From NCBI GenBank assembly GCA_910579285.1, contig CAJTTT010000002.1:62001-126000 (forward strand): a stretch of DNA of 64,000 nucleotides, read 5' to 3'. Made by a program: the position numbers and the translations under genes. This document shows positions 61,427 to 64,000 of the stretch, piece after piece. The notes below the pieces were generated by a model. That model was given only the letters and a program-made list of their open reading frames with translations. It was not told the origin of the DNA and ran no database searches. The DNA is from an uncultured Lachnospiraceae bacterium. GTDB lineage: Bacteria; Bacillota; Clostridia; Lachnospirales; Lachnospiraceae. The first letter of the stretch is position 1, and each line of letters opens with the position of its first letter.

Positions 61427-63298
61427 TCACACATTGATTACGGTATTTTTCTTCTCATAATCCGGCGGGATCACAAACTTCCAAACCGTGATGCCCGTAT
61501 CTGTTTCATCTGTCTTTTCAAATCCCATCGTCTGATAGAATGACTTCACCATAGCGTTCTTGGCCGTGGGATAATAGTAGCCCATGATCGTCCCGGCGCC
61601 GCAGTCCCGGCACGCTTCCACCATGCTGTCCAACATGGCGCACTCCATATCCCGCTTTAAGACACGGCAGCTCATCAGCCACAGTTCCAGATGAAGCACA
61701 TCTGCGCCAGCCGTTTTCTTCCCATCCGTCTGTTCATCCTGTCTGCCGCTCTCCATATCCGGCCGCTCACCACGCCTGTAAACGTCCACGTCAGCCATCG
61801 TTCCCCTTCTGCCGATCACCACGGAAACTACGCCGTTGTCGCCGAATCGGTCGGCCAGCTTGCCGTAGCGGGTGATATAGTGCGGATCTGCCGCAAACGC
61901 CTCAATCTCCCCCTGCGTAAACCGCCTTGTGGTCAGATTGAACTGATTGCTCTTGTTCGTAAGCTGCGCGATCCGCGCCATGTAGATTGGCTCAAAGGGG
62001 CGGATCGTCCCCTGCATTTCCAGGGAAAGCAGATATTCCCGGTAATCGGCGAAACGCTCCTGCTGCACTTTTCTCGCCATGTTGGCCCGGTACATCTCGT
62101 TCCGTTTCCTGTCATCTTCCGACAGACTTGTCACCTCGAAGAAGCCGCTGTGGTCCAACACCCGGATATACTGTTCCGGCGTACCGATCTCTGGAACGGC
62201 CGTCCCCGCCGTCTGCGCACTCACAATCTCCCGCTCCGCCGGATTGTCATCCACGAACACCAGACTGTCCGGCAGGATGTTGAGCTCCTGCGCAATGGCA
62301 GTGATATTGCTGCTCTTCGGCTCCCAGTTCGCCTTCATCAGCACGAAATCCTCCGGCTTGAGAACGCCCTCCGGGTGACTTAAGCCCGCGATGGCATTTT
62401 CGTACTCATTTTTGGAGTTCACGGCCAGCATGACGCCAATCTCCTTCTGCGCCTTCACATAGCCCTGAAACTCCGAATAGACCTGTCCCATCGGCGTCTC
62501 CTGCCCGATCTCCAGATTTTCCGGGCCGTCATCGCCAACAACGCCGCCCCAGAGCGTATTGTCCAAATCCAGAACAAGCGCCTTCCTGTTTCTGCCGAAA
62601 ACCGATTTGATGATATTCGAAAGATTGTGGGCAAAGACAGGAACTGCCTGCATACAGCAGGCATATTTGTACATATGCCAGTACAAAGGATCCGCCCACC
62701 TGTCAAGCCCGTAGGAGGCCGACAGATACTGGATGTCATGGATATAAAAATTCCCGTGCTCCCGCGCATACTGATAAAACTTCTCATTCAGCCTGTTGAT
62801 AAAAGAGATCCGCCCCTGGGGAAATACCCCTTCCTGGTTGCCAAGCAGCCGGTAAAAGGGATACTCAAAATTGTTCTGGATCACAGGACAGTGATACACC
62901 TGCGCTATCTTATCCCACATCAGCTGGAAATGGGCATACTGTTCCGAAAGCAGTTCCTCCACCCGCTCCGATGAATCTGAGACGGAAGGCCATGCCGTAA
63001 TATTCCGATTGGAAGTGTGGATAAAAATCAGATCCGGGGCAAACGAAAGAAGCTCCGGGTTATCGAACATCACATCCTGCCAGTATTGCGCATACTCCGA
63101 CTCATAGAACACAGGCCGGATGCCCTGATCCAGCAAAAACAGCTCCAGAATACGGATGATATCGTGGGTCGTGCTGCCTCCCAGAACCGCGATCCGCTTC
63201 TCCAGAAAATCGGACCGTTCCTCTGACAGCGCGCGTTTCAGCTTCTTTGACTTTTTTAAGATAAGCTCCCCATCGAAGGGGTATTCCAGTTCCCGCAT
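61427..63298 (-). CDS. FkbH-like HAD-family protein with SGNH-like N-terminal and acetyltransferase-like C-terminal parts
   Basis: 623 residues from the ATG at 63298 (GGGGAG upstream). The N-terminal 220 residues include IAVLGGSTTHDI, the oxyanion motif of an SGNH-like fold. A HAD phosphatase domain follows, with LDLDNTLWGG (Asp244, Asp246) and VFVDDNPAERE, and a C-terminal GNAT-like domain with FMSCRVLKRDME-type features and GYYYPTAKNAMV. FkbH proteins load glyceryl groups from 1,3-bisphosphoglycerate onto acyl carrier proteins. The adjacent carrier supports that reaction here; the glycan target is an inference. Confidence 0.88.
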   Translation of the reverse strand: MRELEYPFDGELILKKSKKLKRALSEERSDFLEKRIAVLGGSTTHDIIRILELFLLDQGIRPVFYESEYAQYWQDVMFDNPELLSFAPDLIFIHTSNRNITAWPSVSDSSERVEELLSEQYAHFQLMWDKIAQVYHCPVIQNNFEYPFYRLLGNQEGVFPQGRISFINRLNEKFYQYAREHGNFYIHDIQYLSASYGLDRWADPLYWHMYKYACCMQAVPVFAHNLSNIIKSVFGRNRKALVLDLDNTLWGGVVGDDGPENLEIGQETPMGQVYSEFQGYVKAQKEIGVMLAVNSKNEYENAIAGLSHPEGVLKPEDFVLMKANWEPKSSNITAIAQELNILPDSLVFVDDNPAEREIVSAQTAGTAVPEIGTPEQYIRVLDHSGFFEVTSLSEDDRKRNEMYRANMARKVQQERFADYREYLLSLEMQGTIRPFEPIYMARIAQLTNKSNQFNLTTRRFTQGEIEAFAADPHYITRYGKLADRFGDNGVVSVVIGRRGTMADVDVYRRGERPDMESGRQDEQTDGKKTAGADVLHLELWLMSCRVLKRDMECAMLDSMVEACRDCGAGTIMGYYYPTAKNAMVKSFYQTMGFEKTDETDTGITVWKFVIPPDYEKKNTVINV

Positions 63299-63354
63299 AA
63301 ATTCTCCCCGCATGTATCCTGCCTCTGCCGCCTTCTGACTCCGTTTATACGCGC

Positions 63355-63381
63355 AGAGGGCAGGTTTTGCACCTGCCCTCT
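63355..63381. terminator. Perfect hairpin between the FkbH-like and SGNH genes
   Basis: An 11-base stem, AGAGGGCAGGT against ACCTGCCCTCT, with a five-base loop. It lies 31 bases beyond the SGNH stop. No clear U-run follows on the minus strand, so terminator strength is uncertain. Confidence 0.6.
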
Positions 63382-63411
63382 ATCATACCATATTTTACCT
63401 GATCTATGCAA

Positions 63412-64000
63412 TCATTCCTCCGGCGCATAATCATTGTAGATGATTTTTGCGATCTTCTCCGCATACACTCTGGCTCCCAGAGGCGTCATATGGATGCCGT
63501 CAGCCAGATACTGTTCCGCGGTACCCGCATCAATGCCGCTCTCCTCAAAGGCGTTGAAGAACATCACGCCCTCCTCCTCAAACAGCCCTGCCACATATCC
63601 TGCTCCTCTTGCGTAGGTAATCAATGGACCGTAACCGTAGTCCAGGGAATAGCCGTCACCGATAAACGTACTGCCGTTAAAGACCTGGCAGTAATGGGGG
63701 GCAACGATCAGAATCCCCGCATCCGGGAAACGTCCTTTCAGCCTGCTGACCGCATCTTCAAGCGCCCCGGTGTAGGTATGGGTGCCGTCCACCGCCAGCG
63801 TATCTCCTCCCTCCAGATATCTGCTGTTGGGAATCTGCCCGGTCAGAAAATCGTTTACCCCATACTCTATGATAAAGTAGTCCGTCTTGTCAAAATCGCA
63901 GGTGTCCAGCACATCGCCAGCCGCATAACCGTCAAAAATATCCGTGTTGATGTTGCCGAGAATCCCATTCACCACGCCAAGCAGGCATCTGGAATCCCAG
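63412..64000 (-). CDS. SGNH/GDSL hydrolase, 5' end cut off by the window
   Basis: The visible 195 codons begin mid-gene with WDSRCLLG, likely the block I Ser, and include block III IEYGVNDFLTG and block V ADGIHMTPLGARVY. An in-frame GTG at 63975 is not the real start. It is probably an extracellular esterase acting on a surface polymer, as for the other SGNH genes in this window. The N-terminal anchor is not seen. Confidence 0.82.
   Translation of the reverse strand, partial: WDSRCLLGVVNGILGNINTDIFDGYAAGDVLDTCDFDKTDYFIIEYGVNDFLTGQIPNSRYLEGGDTLAVDGTHTYTGALEDAVSRLKGRFPDAGILIVAPHYCQVFNGSTFIGDGYSLDYGYGPLITYARGAGYVAGLFEEEGVMFFNAFEESGIDAGTAEQYLADGIHMTPLGARVYAEKIAKIIYNDYAPEE

Noticed and set aside
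1-64000. Prophage, insertion sequence or integrative element
   Set aside because: No transposase, integrase, relaxase, capsid or tail gene was seen, and gene order is consistent with a chromosomal surface-glycan region.

Overview
The window looks like a chromosomal segment of a gut-type clostridium, most likely a Lachnospiraceae member. The evidence is Firmicute-style Shine-Dalgarno sites (AAGGAGG), sigma-A-type promoters, moderately GC-rich coding sequence, and a gene set (ClpX, HtrA, LCP protein, GH25 lysozymes, DUF4956/VTC/CotH genes, MBOAT-SGNH pairs) typical of that family. No species can be named. No tRNA, rRNA, CRISPR array, transposase, integrase or phage gene was seen. Almost every gene is on the minus strand, so operons read from high to low coordinates.

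Layout. 1-5.5 kb: a truncated P-loop ATPase, an S8 (subtilisin-like) protease with Cys where the catalytic Ser should be, a ClpX-type unfoldase with an unusual N-terminus, and an HtrA protease. 5.8-7.6 kb: glmS. 7.7-38 kb: a large surface-polysaccharide locus. It has five GT2 glycosyltransferase genes, a polyprenyl-phosphate sugar transferase, an LCP ligase, a phosphohexomutase, rfbA/rfbB/rfbC for dTDP-rhamnose precursors (no rfbD seen), a Wzm/Wzt-type ABC exporter whose ATPase has a C-terminal glycan-binding extension, and a methyltransferase with a kinase-like second half next to it. Two membrane-anchored GH25 muramidases and a cassette of VTC-domain, DUF4956, DUF4353 and CotH genes are interleaved. 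38-51 kb: a zinc-ribbon protein, SGNH proteins, two MBOAT O-acyltransferases each beside SGNH partner genes, two polytopic membrane proteins and a UDP-galactopyranose-mutase-like flavoprotein. 51-64 kb: an ABC-2 exporter, an SGNH lipoprotein, a radical SAM/SPASM protein, GtrA, GT-C-like membrane proteins, a VOC protein, an acyl carrier protein, an FkbH-like HAD protein, and a truncated SGNH hydrolase.

Working model (inference). Rhamnose-containing chains are built on a polyprenyl carrier by the GT2 enzymes, capped by the methyltransferase/kinase-like protein, recognised by the ATPase extension, exported, and attached to peptidoglycan by the LCP protein. The MBOAT/SGNH and FkbH/ACP modules may decorate glycans with acyl or glyceryl groups.

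Most notable signals: (1) a family of structured repeats fused to the stop codons of minus-strand genes (5.7, 26.3, 61.1 kb and a decayed copy at 59.4 kb), with base changes that preserve pairing; (2) a ten-G tract that frameshifts an SGNH gene and could phase-vary; (3) a WbdD-like chain-capping candidate beside a Wzt-like exporter; (4) an S8 protease with a Ser-to-Cys change.
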